Source of the DNA: Oegoconia quadripuncta
Lineage: Eukaryota > Arthropoda > Insecta > Lepidoptera > Autostichidae
Reading direction: 5' to 3'
NCBI GenBank assembly: GCA_949316235.1
Contig: OX438752.1
Location: 630,001-694,000, forward strand
DNA length: 64,000 nt
Notes under the pieces: generated by a model
What the model was told of the DNA's origin: nothing
Seen by the model: the letters and a program-made list of their open reading frames with translations, nothing else
Database searches by the model: none
Part shown: positions 22,590 through 34,531 of the stretch, piece after piece
Layout of the letters: every line of letters begins with the position of its first letter
Position numbering within the stretch: position 1 is the first letter of the stretch
Made by a program: the position numbers and the translations under genes

Positions 22590-22862
22590 CAATCATCATT
22601 TTTTTCCTGCCTTTATCCCACTGTAGGTGGGGTCGGCACAACATGTCATCCTCTTCCACTCTCCTCTATCAGCCGTCATCTCCGTACTCACCCCTTTCAC
22701 ACACATATCATTCCTCACGCAGTCTACCCACACTTTCTTTGGTCTTCCTCTACCTCTGTACCCCTCCACATTCATACTTAACACTCGTCTTGTTACGTGC
22801 CTTTCATCCCTCCTCATAATGTGCCCAAACCATGCTAACCTATTACTCCTCAACTATTCTGT
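22590..22862 (-). mobile_element. RTE-like LINE C-terminal fragment
   Basis: Minus-strand frame NRLAWFGHIMRRDERHVTRR, GRGRPKKVWVDCVRNDMC, KRMTCCADPTYSGIKAG: the end of an RTE-type ORF2. It has no N-terminal RT. Confidence 0.75.
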
Positions 22863-23090
22863 TATCAATAAATAAAAAAATATATATCCTTTTAAAATAT
22901 CCTAATTGTTGTAACTGGGGCGTGACTGTACAATAGATACATTCCTCATATCAAGAATGCCGAAAATTATGTTCAACTAAACATGACAAACCGGTTTCAA
23001 TAAAAATCTGAAATCAAGCCATTCGTATATTAATAGGATTATAATGTAATATAATAAATATTGAATAATATTGAGGCACCTGTCGTTTCG

Positions 23091-23140
23091 ATTAGCAAAG
23101 TTAAGCAAGGATGGGTGACCACTAGTGGTATATTAAAACG
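23091..23140 (+). other. 5S-rRNA-like remnant (weak)
   Basis: GTTAAGCAAGGATGGGTGAC joins two blocks that are separate in 5S rRNA (GTTAAGCAA and GGATGGGTGACC). It may be a deleted 5S pseudogene or 5S-derived SINE head. Confidence 0.3.
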
Positions 23141-23230
23141 AGTGTTTTCGTGCCCGTGAGCTTGAATAGTCGGTCGCGGTTGTTTTTATTTGATAGCAGT
23201 CGTTAAAAACATTGACTGTGACCACTAGTC

Positions 23231-23520
23231 TTTTTTTTTTATGGACAACGGGTTAGTACTTGACCTCAATCACACTTAAAGACGTGAAGATGAGGCCGAA
23301 GGTGGAAGCGTACTGACCCGGAAACCCCATCTTATTTGGGGGAATGGCTATGTTATCTCTGACAACCGGAACACAACAATGCTATTAACATTGCTGCTTG
23401 GCGGCAGATTTAGATAAGACGGTGGTAGCTAGCCAGGCGGACATTTAAAATGCCCTACCACCAACCAAACCGAGTACTTAAACATGTACCCCGCTGTGGA
23501 TCGATCCCGCGACTACTACC
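23231..23520 (-). mobile_element. SINE family B, head-truncated
   Basis: Minus-strand tail and body complete; the head is disrupted after GGGATCGATC. Confidence 0.8.
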
Positions 23521-23867
23521 GATACTGAGATGTCGAGCTTTAATTCTAATTCGAAATTGGAAGTTTTAACGATCGAATTCACTTGTGGCAATCTTAACCG
23601 GATTCACGATTTCCTGGTACCATAAATTCATAAATAAGAAACTTACTAAAGAAACAAGTTGTTTATTGAAAAACTTTCTGTTTGCTGTTATTAGAATAAT
23701 CAATATTTATCAATATTAAAACTAGTTTAATTACTATCACTTTGGCCGACTCCTTAATTAAAAATAACCGGCCGTGCTCTAGACGGGACTCATAGGCCAT
23801 TCTCAATATGAAAGTAGTATTCCATGCACAAGCGGACCTGAGCCTGGTAAAGCACCAAAAGTTGTTT

Positions 23868-23940
23868 GCTTTGCTTAGTTTGGGACTAAATGATTGGTGT
23901 AAGTGTCCGAAATAGAATTAAAAAAAAAAAAAAAAAAAAA
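23868..23940 (+). mobile_element. SINE family A tail fragment
   Basis: TTGCTTAGTTTGGGACTAAA to CCGAAATAG, then a 22-nt A run. Confidence 0.75.
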
Positions 23941-23955
23941 ACGATTTCATGCGCG

Positions 23956-24382
23956 ACGACAGATTGGTGTAGTGGATAGTGACCCTGTCAGCGAAACCAA
24001 CGGTTGCGGGTTCGAATCCCGCGAGGGGTAAATGTTTGTGTGATGAATACGAATTTATTTATATATATATGTATATATTTATGCATGCACCCTACCTGTT
24101 TTCTACCTACAAATGTCCCATAGCTGTGGGTTGTCTGGAAGAGATCGCTTTTAGTGATAAGACCGCCTAATTGTGTTCTATTGATTTCATCAAAAAATAT
24201 TGTAAATTATTTTGAGCAATAAAGAGTATTTGTATTGTATTGTATTGTATTTATTCCCGAGTCTTGGATGTTTATATAAATATTTATGTATGTTTATCCG
24301 TTAGCTAGTATCCATAGTACAAGCTTTGCTTAGTTTGGGACTAGATGATTGGTGTAACTATCCGAAATATTTATTTATTTAT
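23956..24382 (+). mobile_element. SINE family A, copy 3, with nested LINE 3' end
   Basis: tRNA head (GACAGATTGGTGTAGTGGAT) and body, interrupted at about 24053-24250 by a LINE 3' end (GGTTGTCTGGAAGAGATCGC, AATAAAG, TATTG repeats), then the SINE resumes to CCGAAATATTTATTTATT. ATTTAT flanks the insert. Confidence 0.75.
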
Positions 24383-24550
24383 TAATTCATTCCTTATTAG
24401 CGACACTATCAAATGGTGTTAATAATACTGTACTTATCCCCTCAATCGCCAACCCAGCGAGCGAGACCTGCCGTTGCTTCAGGGGTTAAACTTAAATAAA
24501 AACTTTTCAAGTGATAACTTTATCCCATGAAGTAAATCTAACCTTTCAAT

Positions 24551-24990
24551 TTTTTTTATGCACATTCTTGACCTCAATCACACCTGATGTTAAGTGAAGA
24601 TGAGGCAGAAGGTGTTAGCGTACTGACCCGGAAACTCCATCTTATTTGACGGACTGGATATCTATTGGATATCTTGGAACCCAACAATGCTATTAGCATC
24701 GCTGTTTGGCGGCAGATTTAGATAAGATGGTGGTAGCTAGCCAGGCAGATATTTAAAATGCCCTACCACCAACCAAACCGAGTACTTAAACATGTACCCC
24801 GCTGGGGATCGAACCCGAGACCTCCAAATCGCAAACTCAATGTTGTTTGAAGATGAGGCAGAAGGTGGTAGCGTACTGACCCGGAAACCCCATCTTATTT
24901 GGGGGACTGGATATCTTATATCTGACAACCGCAACACAACAATGCTATTAACATAGCTGTTTGGCGGCAGATTTAGGTAAGATTGTGGCC
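24551..24990 (-). mobile_element. Two abutting SINE family B copies
   Basis: 24551-24850 is nearly full length (minus). From about 24849 a second partial copy repeats the body (AAGATGAGGCAGAAGGTGGT to GGCGGCAGATTTAGG). Shared private variants such as GAGGCAGAAGGTG suggest a local tandem duplication. Confidence 0.7.
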
Positions 24991-25194
24991 ACATCCTGGT
25001 CCTCAAGGATTTCATCTTTTTCCATCGACTCTCTAAGAAGAAGAAGCAATTTTCACGTAAATATTTTTGACGAAAAAGCTTAGAACGTAAAAGAATTTAC
25101 CCTATATTGATAATAATATGGAAATAAAATAGCTCTCTTTTGTGACAGATGAACAAAGAAATGTATAAAATGACTCATGAAGACGAGAATGAGG

Positions 25195-25290
25195 AATGAC
25201 GCGCGTGCGCAGTTCAGGGCAGGGGTCGCTGACGAAACCCGCGCATCGGTCGGGTTAGGAAACCTTATCGCCACAGAGCAGACTCAACAC
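25195..25290 (+). repeat. Dispersed GC-rich repeat, copy 1
   Basis: CAGTTCAGGGCAGGGGTCGC and GGTCGGGTTAGGAAAC resemble 27545-27640. Confidence 0.5.
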
Positions 25291-25370
25291 GTAACTCGAC
25301 GGCGTGTGCGGTATTTTTTGTTACAATCTTGCCATTTCATTTATAATTGACAAAACTTTATATTGATGTC

Positions 25371-25496
25371 GATTCGGATGTACACAAACTAAACTAAAAC
25401 CAGTTTTAAAATAGTACTGTCTCTTTCTCCCTGGAACAGTACGATGCGACGGCACCACTCCAAAACTGTTTAGTTTAGTTGGTGTACATCCGAATC
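25371..25496. mobile_element. Tiny MITE-like hairpin (126 bp)
   Basis: Arms GATTCGGATGTACACAAACT... and its reverse complement at 25460-25496 form ~36-bp imperfect inverted repeats around a ~50-nt centre. No coding capacity. Confidence 0.6.
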
Positions 25497-25633
25497 CACA
25501 CCATTATCTTGTCAGATAATATAAAGTTCCATCTTCATTTATTTTAAAACATTTTTTTTTCCAATTTATCAATTACCTACCTCGGAATTTTTACTAAATA
25601 TCTTATGTGACATTTGTTCGTGAATAATTTGTG

Positions 25634-26412
25634 TCAAAGTCAAAAATGCTTTATTTTGTAGGTACACAGAGTACACTTAAAATAGTCAATTTTACATTTT
25701 TTAAGCTGCTGCTTGTTCAAAATGCAATTTTCCCCTGAGAAGAACAAGCAAGAAACTCGAAGGGTTGCTCTTTTAAAATCAGGTTTTGATTTTACATAAA
25801 GGTTTTTATATTACAAAAAGGTTTTTATATTTCATTATTAATCGTGAAATAGCCTGGCATGCGAACAATCTGATTATGTCCAGGGATGATTATCATCTAA
25901 ATAGTCTGATATTTTATAATATGCTTTGTTAATAAGTTTCTGTTTTATAGTATCTTTAAATTTATCGAGAGGAAGATTTTGTATATCAACTGGGACCTTA
26001 TTGAAAAAGCGTATACATAACCCTTTGAATGAATTACTGACTTTGCGGAAGCGACTTATGTGACCTGCAAGTTTATCTTTATTTCTTGTATTGACATCAT
26101 GTTTATCACTATTTTTCCTAAATGATGCTATATTTTTTTTGACATACATTAGATTTTCAAAAATGTACTGTGACGAAAAGGTTAGAATGTTATACACGTT
26201 AAACCTATCTCTAAGTGACACTGCAGGTCTCAATTGATAAATTGCGCGAACGGCTCGTTTTTGTAAAACAAAGATTGTATTTATATCCGCGGCATTTCCC
26301 CACAGCAAGATACCGTTAGACATCAAGCTGTGGAAATAACTAAAATATACTAATCTAGCAGTATTTACATCTGACATTTGTCGAATTTTTTTGACTGCGT
26401 ATGCTGCAGAGC
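25634..26412 (-). mobile_element. 5'-truncated LINE family F, copy 2
   Basis: Open minus-strand frame with [57 protein letters not shown] and SDYLDDNHPW-stop, then a 3' UTR ending with GACTTTGAC. The intact frame suggests a recent insertion. Confidence 0.85.
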
Positions 26413-26504
26413 TGACTGTGTGTGACAATGAACACTATTAAGGATTTCCATCCACATTCAATAAACTTACAATACAATATAATATAATTGTAATCCAAAC
26501 TTAT

Positions 26505-26670
26505 ATAAAAGAGCAACCCTTGAGTTTCTTGCTCTTTCTTCTCTGGGGAATCAGCTTTGTGAAAGAGCAATAATGTTAAAAACTTTAATATAAACACAAA
26601 AAATGTGACGTTTTCAAGTGATAATTTTTATCCTACGAAACAAATATTCTTTGGATTTTGACTTAGTTGC
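26505..26670 (+). mobile_element. LINE family G 3' end
   Basis: AGAGCAACCCTTGAGTTTCT to TTGGATTTTGAC. Related to 38925-39510. Confidence 0.6.
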
Positions 26671-26891
26671 AGAATCCTTATAATTAGTCCACCAGGGAAA
26701 CTGTCAATTTGTAAATAAAATAAATCTGGCTGCTTGTTAACGCAAAGTTTTCTTTGAAATAAATTTCTAACAAATTAAGAAGTAGTCGTGAATGAATCGT
26801 GAGTGGCTTTATTATTAATCATTTGTGATGATACACAGGTGCACATATTGTTATATACATTGTGATTTTAGTATGTAAATGATACGAAACC

Positions 26892-27128
26892 TTTTTTTTT
26901 ATATGAGAGGGCGGCAAACGAGCAATCACCGCCGCCATGGACACCCGTAACACCAAAAGGGTCACAGATACGTTGCCGGCCTTTGAGGAAGGTGAAGGCT
27001 CGTTTCTTGACGGTTCCAATATCGTACTCGTTCGGGAATACCGCTGCGGGAAGTCCGCTCCACAGGGTGGTCGTACGTGGTAGGAAGTTTCTTGAGAAAC
27101 GTACAGTGGTAGACTTCCACTCATCCAT
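26892..27128 (-). mobile_element. LINE 3' end with family D tail
   Basis: Minus strand encodes the ORF2 end SRNFLPRTTTLWSGLPAAVF and [13 protein letters not shown], directly followed by the family D 3' sequence (GGCCGGCAACGTATCTGTG). This shows that family D tails derive from a CR1/Jockey-like LINE. Confidence 0.75.
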
Positions 27129-27129
27129 T

Positions 27130-27465
27130 AACCGCCTCCGTGGCTCAATGTAAACAACATTGGGTTTACGATTCGGCGGTCGCGGGTTCGATCCCCAGCG
27201 GGGTACATGTTTAAGTACTCGGTTTGGTTGGTGGTAGGGCATTTTAAATGTCCACCTGGCTAGCTGCCACCATCTTATCTAAATTTGCCGCCAAGCAGCA
27301 ATGTTAATAGTATTGTTGTGTTCCGGTTGTCAGAGATAAGATAGCCAGTCCCCCAAATGTGTTGGGGTTTCCCGGACAGTACGCTTCCACCTTCGACCTC
27401 ATCTTCACTTAACATCAGGTGTGATTGAGGTCAAGTACGAACCCGTAGTGCATAAAAAAAAAGGT
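27130..27465 (+). mobile_element. SINE family B, full length
   Basis: Complete head (AACCGCCTCCGTGGCTCAAT), body and poly(A) tail. Confidence 0.9.
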
Positions 27466-27544
27466 GATGTGGATATTTTAGTTATTTATATTATATTATA
27501 TTTAAGACCTAATGAAGAAAGAAATTTACGGTGTTAATACAAAA

Positions 27545-27640
27545 ATAAGGAGTGACGCACACGCAGGTCAGGGCGGGGATCGCTGTTGTAACCGACGTCA
27601 CGGTCGGGTTAGGCAACAATGCTGCCACTGCGCAGACTTA
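27545..27640 (+). repeat. Dispersed GC-rich repeat, copy 2
   Basis: CAGGTCAGGGCGGGGATCGC matches 25215-25235 with changes. Confidence 0.5.
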
Positions 27641-27691
27641 GTATGTATCGTACCGTAAAGTTCATGGCCTCTTACGCATATATAATACCTA

Positions 27692-27927
27692 CTAGCTTTC
27701 TGCCCGCAGCTTCGCCTGCGTGGAGGAACTTTATCGCGGATATGTTTAATTTGTTTATCCTGCGGGAACTTATCCAGATAAAGTGAGTACTTTATCTGGA
27801 TAAAAAGTATCTCACGTTTTAATCTATGTTATGTTCTACCTATATACCAAGTTTCATCCAAATCCGTTCATCCGTTTCGCCGTGATTAAGCAACAAACAA
27901 ACAAACATCCAAACATTCACATTCACA
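27692..27927 (+). repeat. Common lepidopteran dispersed repeat with hairpin
   Basis: Starts CTAGCTTTCTGCCCGCAGCT and ends in CAAACAAACAAACATCC. Contains a perfect stem TTATCCAGATAAAGT/ACTTTATCTGGATAA with a 4-nt loop (27769-27802). Confidence 0.6.
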
Positions 27928-28261
27928 TTTTTTTTAATGCACGACGGGTTGGTTCTTGACATCAATCACACCTGATGTTAAGTGAAGATGAGGTCGAAGG
28001 TGGAAGCGTACTGACCCAGAAACCCCAACACATTTGGTGGACTGGCTATCTTATCTCTGACAACCGAAACACAACAATGCTATTAACATTGCTGCTTGGC
28101 GGCAGATTTAGATAAGGTGGTGGTAGCTAGCCAGGCGGACATTTAAAATGTTCTACCACCAACCAAACCGAGTACTTAAACATGTACGCCGCTGGGGATC
28201 GAACCCGCGACCACCGAATCGTAAACCCAATGTTGTTCACATTGAGCCACGGAGGCGGTTA
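27928..28261 (-). mobile_element. SINE family B, full length
   Basis: Minus-strand copy, about 460 bp downstream of and inverted relative to the copy at 27130-27465. Confidence 0.9.
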
Positions 28262-28644
28262 TTAGATTTCCATGAATCTGTGTTTAGTATTTTAGCGCCA
28301 AATCGTCTGAATTGATTTGAGATCGATTTTATTATGTGGTATGATTATAATTAGTCATATTTTATGGAAATCGGTTCAGCTGTATCCAACTTTGTTTACA
28401 AAGATGATTTCCAAATTTTCAAGTTAGAAGTCGAAGATGAAGAGGAAAAATTATTTGTCGCATATTAAGAAAAACACTGTAATTATGTATGTTCACAGTC
28501 GTGGCTGTTTATTAGAGTACTGTTCATGGCAATAATAATAGCAATAAACTTTTTATATATGTATCTATAATGTGTTAATTTTTTTGCCAGATGTTAATTA
28601 AAATTATTATAAAATTATTATTATTAAAAATTATAAAATTATTA

Positions 28645-28742
28645 AAATAAGCAGAACCTGTTGTGTCGTCTCTATTATGTTGTATCTGTATGTCTTTTTT
28701 TCTTGTGTGCAATAAATGATAAATAAATAAATAAATAAAATA
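28645..28742 (+). mobile_element. LINE 3' end, (TAAA)n-tailed
   Basis: AAGCAGAACCTGTTGTGTCG, TGTGTGCAATAAATG and (ATAA)n. Same as 16648 (inverted) and 51290. Confidence 0.7.
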
Positions 28743-29177
28743 AAATTCAAAGCTAATATGCACACTTTCGCGCTGGCAAAATTTGAAATCTTGATAAATA
28801 CATCTTAAATTAGTATGAGTATTATTACTAACTGTTGACAGATAAGAAGTAATACGAAATATTTTTAAAAAGTGGACTCGTATCTGTTAGTTAAATAAAC
28901 AAATAGCTTAGATTTTTAGGCAAACATATTATTTATATAATTATTACGTAAAGACCCAAGTGATAATGTCAGTTTAATGTAATTTGGATAAATTCTCATG
29001 TGAAAATGAAAAAAAAAAAAAAAAAATGTTTATTTCTTTCTTTAGGAATCACATGCAACGTATTGTTAAGATTTCCTTTTAGGTATAAGGATACTCTTCC
29101 TTAACTAAGCATAGTAAACATTGTAATTATTAATAGATTAGATACTACCACTTAATTTTAAACAACTCTTATTATTA

Positions 29178-29202
29178 TGTGTGTGTGTGCGTGCGTGCGC
29201 GC

Positions 29203-29250
<48 letters not shown>
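29178..29250 (+). repeat. (GT)n microsatellite
   Basis: GT dinucleotides with a central GTGCGTGCGCGC variant block. Confidence 0.95.
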
Positions 29251-29253
<3 letters not shown>

Positions 29254-29689
29254 AATATATTTAATATAATTGCTGCTGTTGCAGAAATGATGTGATTTGC
29301 TTGTCAAATGAAGAAGGACCAGACCGAGGCACGAGGCGCGCTCGGATACACACATAATAACATTATCATATACATAAACATTATGTAGGTTTTGCGTTCG
29401 GATATGAATACCGAATATTAATTGCGTACATATTGTACATAACAAAAAAATATACACAGATAAATAATTTACGCAGATGTATAAAGGCGGTCTTATCGCT
29501 TGTAGCGATCTCTTTGAACACATACACGACTGCTGAGTTTAAACAAAACTACAACTCGACATTAGTCCAGATTAAGGTCAAGAGCGATCCCATTCTAATT
29601 AAAAAAAAAAAAAAAAAAAAAAAACAAACGAAAAATATCAATACACCATCATGATGTTAACACCTTTATAATATATATACTGTATATTA

Positions 29690-29845
29690 TTGTAAATAAA
29701 TACATATATGAATGAAAAACATCCATAACTCGGGTACACATGTCCGTATTCATCACACAAACATATGCCCCTAGCGGGATTCGAACCTGCGACCTTTTGG
29801 TATAGCAGCAGAGTTTCCACCGACCACTGCACCAAACAGGAAATC
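29690..29845 (-). mobile_element. SINE family I, copy 2
   Basis: Minus strand head (B box GGTTCGAATCC, GACCTTTTGGTATAGCAGCA on plus) and body. Confidence 0.7.
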
Positions 29846-30324
29846 GTATTATTTAAGAATAATAAATACAATATACCAAAAATAATATATAATCATAATT
29901 GTAAATACATTCAGAATAATATATGAGAATAAATAACTGTATAAATAAATGTATAACTACATAATATATAAAAAAATACTGTATACAAAAAAATTCGGTT
30001 GTAACATCAAAGCTATAAATAATGCACTCAGCGCCATTTAAACAAAAGTAGTGCTACTGATTGCTATTCATCTGTGTCACCCTCTGCTACGTGCCAAATT
30101 GTACCGCGCTATATCCGCTAATGAGCAAATTCATTGTGAGGTACGTTACATCATAATATATCTTTATCTATATTAATAAAAGGTAATGTCCTAACTAATC
30201 CATATATATATATAGGTTTATATGGCCACTTATAATGACACTAATAGGTAGGCACTAACTAGAAATAGACAACACACACATAAATAAAAAGGGAAAGTAA
30301 TTTTGAACCTAATTAAAAAGCCAA

Positions 30325-30862
30325 CCGTCGCTGTATCTCAATGTAAACAACACAGGGTTTTTGAATCAGAGGTCGCGGGTGCGATCCCAGCGGAGTACAT
30401 GTTTAGTACTCGCTTTGGTTGGTGGTAGGGTGCCTCAGCGGTTAACATGCGGTCTCCCAATTTGGGAGGTCCGGATTTGATTCCCAGGCAGGTCATGTAC
30501 CAATGAGATTTTAAATTTAATTTGATTACTTATGTGCATTTATCCTACTACTCTTAAAACGGTGAAGGAAAACATTGAGAGGAGCGGCTCCTGAGAAATA
30601 CAAATTGAAAGGCATGTGAAGTCCCCAACCCGCATTGGGCCAGCGTGGTGGACTATAGCCCATACTCAATCATATACGAGCGAAGACCAATACCCCTGCA
30701 GTAGGATGTTTACGGGCTGATGATGAGGGCATTTGAGAAATGTCCGCCTGGCTAGCTACCACCATCTTATCTAAGTCTGCCGCCGAATAGCAACGTTAAT
30801 AGCATTGTTGTGTTCCGGTTGTCAGAGATAAGATGCAAACCCGTTGTGCATAAAAAAACAAC
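30325..30862 (+). mobile_element. SINE family B split by SINE family C
   Basis: The head and first body (30325-30430) and the remainder (30724-30862) belong to one SINE B, interrupted by a plus-strand SINE C. Confidence 0.8.
30430..30723 (+). mobile_element. SINE family C nested in SINE B
   Basis: tRNA-like head TGCCTCAGCGGTTAACATGC, body with AAGGCATGTGAAGTCCCCAA and a GATGATG 3' end. AGGG on both sides is the likely target duplication. Confidence 0.8.
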
Positions 30863-30947
30863 TAAAAATATGGAAACGCCTATATAATTCAGAAGCTCTC
30901 CACACGTCTGCTATCTCTAACTTGTAATATACATTTTCTGAATCCTT

Positions 30948-31145
30948 AAATATTTCGGACACTTACACCAATCATCTAGTCCCAAACTAAGCAAAACTTG
31001 TGCTATGGATACTAGATAACGGATAAACTTACATAAATATTTATATAAACATCCATGACTCGGGAATAAATGTTCGTATTGATCACACAAACACGCGGGA
31101 TTCGAACCCGCAATCGTTGGTTTCGCTGGCAGGGTCTATCCACCA
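30948..31145 (-). mobile_element. SINE family A, copy 4
   Basis: Minus-strand tail, body and tRNA head, the head with a small internal deletion. Confidence 0.75.
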
Positions 31146-31149
31146 CAAG

Positions 31150-31365
31150 AAATGAAGATTAACTTGCAGGTCACATAAGTCGCCTCCGCAAAGTCAGTAA
31201 TTCATTCAGAGGACTCTATGTATACGCTTTTTCAATAAGGTTCCTGTTGATATACAAAATCTTCCTTTAAATAAATTTAAAGATACTATAAAACAGAAAC
31301 TTATTAAGAAAGCATATTATAAAATATCAGACTATTTACATTCATGGACATAACCAGCCCGTTCG
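31150..31365 (+). mobile_element. LINE family F fragment
   Basis: AACTTGCAGGTCACATAAGT to ACAGAAACTTATTAAGAAAG, coding end only. Confidence 0.7.
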
Positions 31366-31370
31366 CATAG

Positions 31371-31628
31371 GTGAAAGCGTACTGACCCGGAAACCCAAAT
31401 ATTTGGGGAACTGGCTATCTTATCTCTAACAGCCGGAACACAACAATGCTATTAACATTGCTGTTTGGCGGCAGATTTAGATAAGATGGTAGTAGCTAAC
31501 TAGGCGGACATTTAAAATGCCCTACCACCAACCAAACCGAGTACTAAACATGTACCCCGCTGGCGATCGAACCCCCGACCTGCGATTCGTAAACTCTATG
31601 TTGTTAACATTGAGCCACGGAGGCGGTT
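31371..31628 (-). mobile_element. SINE family B, tail-truncated
   Basis: Minus-strand copy, head complete, joined directly to the LINE fragment. Confidence 0.8.
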
Positions 31629-32544
31629 AAAATGATGAGGCAATCAAGGTAGGAACTTAAAAATATAAATAAAAACCCATATTCAGTCTAGTTTCTTTTA
31701 TTTGTAAAAAAAACAATAATTATTAAAATAATACAATGAGCACAATAAGCGCTTATTGCCCGGGAAAAGGCGAGGTCTTCCGGAGCAAGAAGCAGCTGGA
31801 GTCGAACTTATAATGGTTAGTCTGTGACGCAGGGTATAACCAACCTAAACATGACCTCGACGAACGACGCAAAAAGCTACTCGTATGTTCGACAATATGG
31901 ACCGTTTGGAATAAAATATCACAAAAGATATGGAATAAATATTTAAGTATTTAAAAACGAAAAAACCCGACAGCATATTTTGTATTTTGCGGGCGCCATC
32001 TTGGACTTTTTATATAATATGACACTCTAGGGATTAAGACGAATCCGACGACACCTTACAAATTAGTAGAGCAGTTTAAGCTACATGAGATGACATAGAA
32101 ATGTACATACTTACATACACTCGAAAAACATAAGCCTCTTTTTTGGGGATGTCGGTTAAAAACCGTTTAAAATGCGTAATGCATTAAGCCCAAGTACAGT
32201 ATAATATTTTCATTACAGCACTACATTACATTTCGTGCATCGCTCTTTAATATTGATAAGGTACCAGGGTCTCAGAAGTAATTAAGAAGTTGCATGGTGA
32301 TTTCTTTTCGATCATAAATTGTATGATTTTTGTCTTAGCTTCTCCTACCCTAGTACAGAAGCATAGAAACACTCGTATAAAATGGCTTTACATGGTTGCT
32401 TAACTTCGCTTATCGTTTTCGATTAGAGAGTGCGACCAAGCCACGAGTATTTCAACGTCGAATTCCCATTTTGAAATGCAATTTGTTAGAATAACCCAAC
32501 AGATCATTTGAACTATTTTCAGATTGAGCATTTTTCAGATTGGA

Positions 32545-32700
32545 CATTTATCATCAGCCTATCCTAGTCCACTTCTGGACATGAGCTTCCCCCAGGGTGT
32601 ACCAATGAACCCGATCTTCGGTTTTCCGTTTCCAGTTACTCCCAGCCGCTCTGTACAGTTCGTCGCAACATCTAGCAGGCGGAAATCCTATATTTTTTTG
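32545..32700 (-). mobile_element. Decayed RTE-like LINE C-terminus
   Basis: Plus strand reads CATCAGCCTATCCTAGTCCACTT...CCAATGAACCCGATCTTCGG, the reverse complement of the end of a common lepidopteran RTE ORF2. Stops throughout. Confidence 0.5.
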
Positions 32701-34531
32701 TCTGAGTGACTTTGAAGTTATGGACTTACTGCACCATCAAGGGCATATTTCAACAGGACATTACGTTTTTGAATGGTCATCTTTTTCTTCTTTTCGAGTC
32801 AATGGCAGAATTTAAAATGATCTAATCTAGTTTGGGCCAAAAAGTAGCAACGTCGATGACTCTTTGGTTTGTCTTAAAAATGTTCTTTTGAATGGGCAAG
32901 GGTACTGCAATTGTTGGAAACATATCGGAATGTGGTCTCCTCTGTCATGTGCTCAATAAAAAGTCCAATATTAATATAGTGTCTTGATTCCTGCACTACC
33001 AACCAGCTGACTCATCGCTGCCCTAACGAACAGCAATGACCCCCGAATGCATATCTTTCCAAACGGTCCAAAATCATCTGGCATTGAGCGTTCATAAGTG
33101 GAGAGAGCTCTCCCCAATAAGTGCAATAATTAATCAAAATGTGCATACACTTTCTACTGCAACTAGATCTTTAATAATCATCATTAAAGTTGTTTTATTC
33201 TAATAATAATATGAAATTCGATTTGTACCAAATTTTGTTACATTTGTAGCTAATGGCTAATGTCCTAGATCATATATTTCTGAATTTAAGGTTAACGCAG
33301 ACGATGCACATGGTTCTGGTGCAAGTGATTGCTGAGTTTGGACGTTAAGTTGCTGTTTGTAAAAGCATCCCGCAAAGGACTGCAATAATGATTAATGAAA
33401 GGTCATAGCAACTATTACGTAATTCTCTCAAGATTTGATCCAAGAAACCAAGTCGGTTTATTAGGCTATTGGAACTAAGTGACTCATTTAACTGCTAACT
33501 TCACCAATCAATCTCAATTTATTAGAAGACTCTTGGAGTGTTTCTTCACAATGCGAAAATTATTTGTTCCAGTACTTCCTCCAGTGCTACTGCATCGTCT
33601 CCATCAGCCATAACGCGTCATGAGCATTACTAAACACGAGAATCACTAACTTTGTTCTTATTTCAACCTAAAGGAACTAAAAACTATTGGAATGTTTACG
33701 TTATCATTTTGTCATGTACAATGTCATTATTACAGTTAGCTAGCAGTAATGGCAACGAGGCGTGGGTCACATGTTGACTAGCTTGGTTGCTTACACGATC
33801 ACTCTACTCGCGAGTTTCTCACTAAAGAAATAAATAACTTACTAACACGAACTACCGACTAAATTTCCATCGTAATTTGACACATTCATTGGTGACAGCG
33901 CGCCGCGCTGAACCATCCTCTACAGCTATTATAAATAATTTGTCCAGCTAATACATCTATCGGTATAAGATTTGCTCTGGCTAAGATATGCGAGCTGAGG
34001 AAGATAATAATTTAATTACGTAAGCTATCTTTGATTATGATTGGAGTATCTAGTGATTGACAACACAGTGACAGAATCTATTGAGCGAGATAGTTTTGAT
34101 ATCCAACGAAAAACAGTGAAACAGCCTCGAAATTCCGAAGCGAAATTAAATTATTTATCTTCCATCGACTTGCCTATCGCTACCAATGGGAAATCATCTA
34201 TTGATCGAATGATTCGATCATTATAAATCCCACGACCGAAAATGGTTCTCGAAGTGGGCTCACAATTGACAATAAATTTATCCTTTCGGTAATGGTTTTA
34301 CACAAAGAGTAAATAAGACAAGGGCTCGGTGGCGTATACCCAGTGTAACCGAGATTCTAAAGCCATTTGCTAATGCGACAGGTTCATACCGCCATAGAAA
34401 TGTCTTATTTACCCTTTAGCTTTTACGCCTACAAACTTAATAGTCTCTATATTTAAATTATAGTTTCAAGAACGAAACTTATTCTAGAAATGCTGATGAG
34501 CTGAGGTTCCATAGACTTAAACTGAGGGCAC
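32701..34531. other. No recognised feature downstream of the VWC gene
   Basis: About 1.8 kb without a long frame, a repeat match inside the window or domain-like translation. No canonical AATAAA for the VWC gene is visible close to its stop codon. Confidence 0.4.

Noticed and set aside
29158..29250. CRISPR-like or tandem coding repeat
   Set aside because: Simple dinucleotide repeat without spacers.
32701..33720. Possible decayed retrotransposon pol
   Set aside because: Some translated fragments looked LTR-pol-like, but nothing specific enough to name a family.
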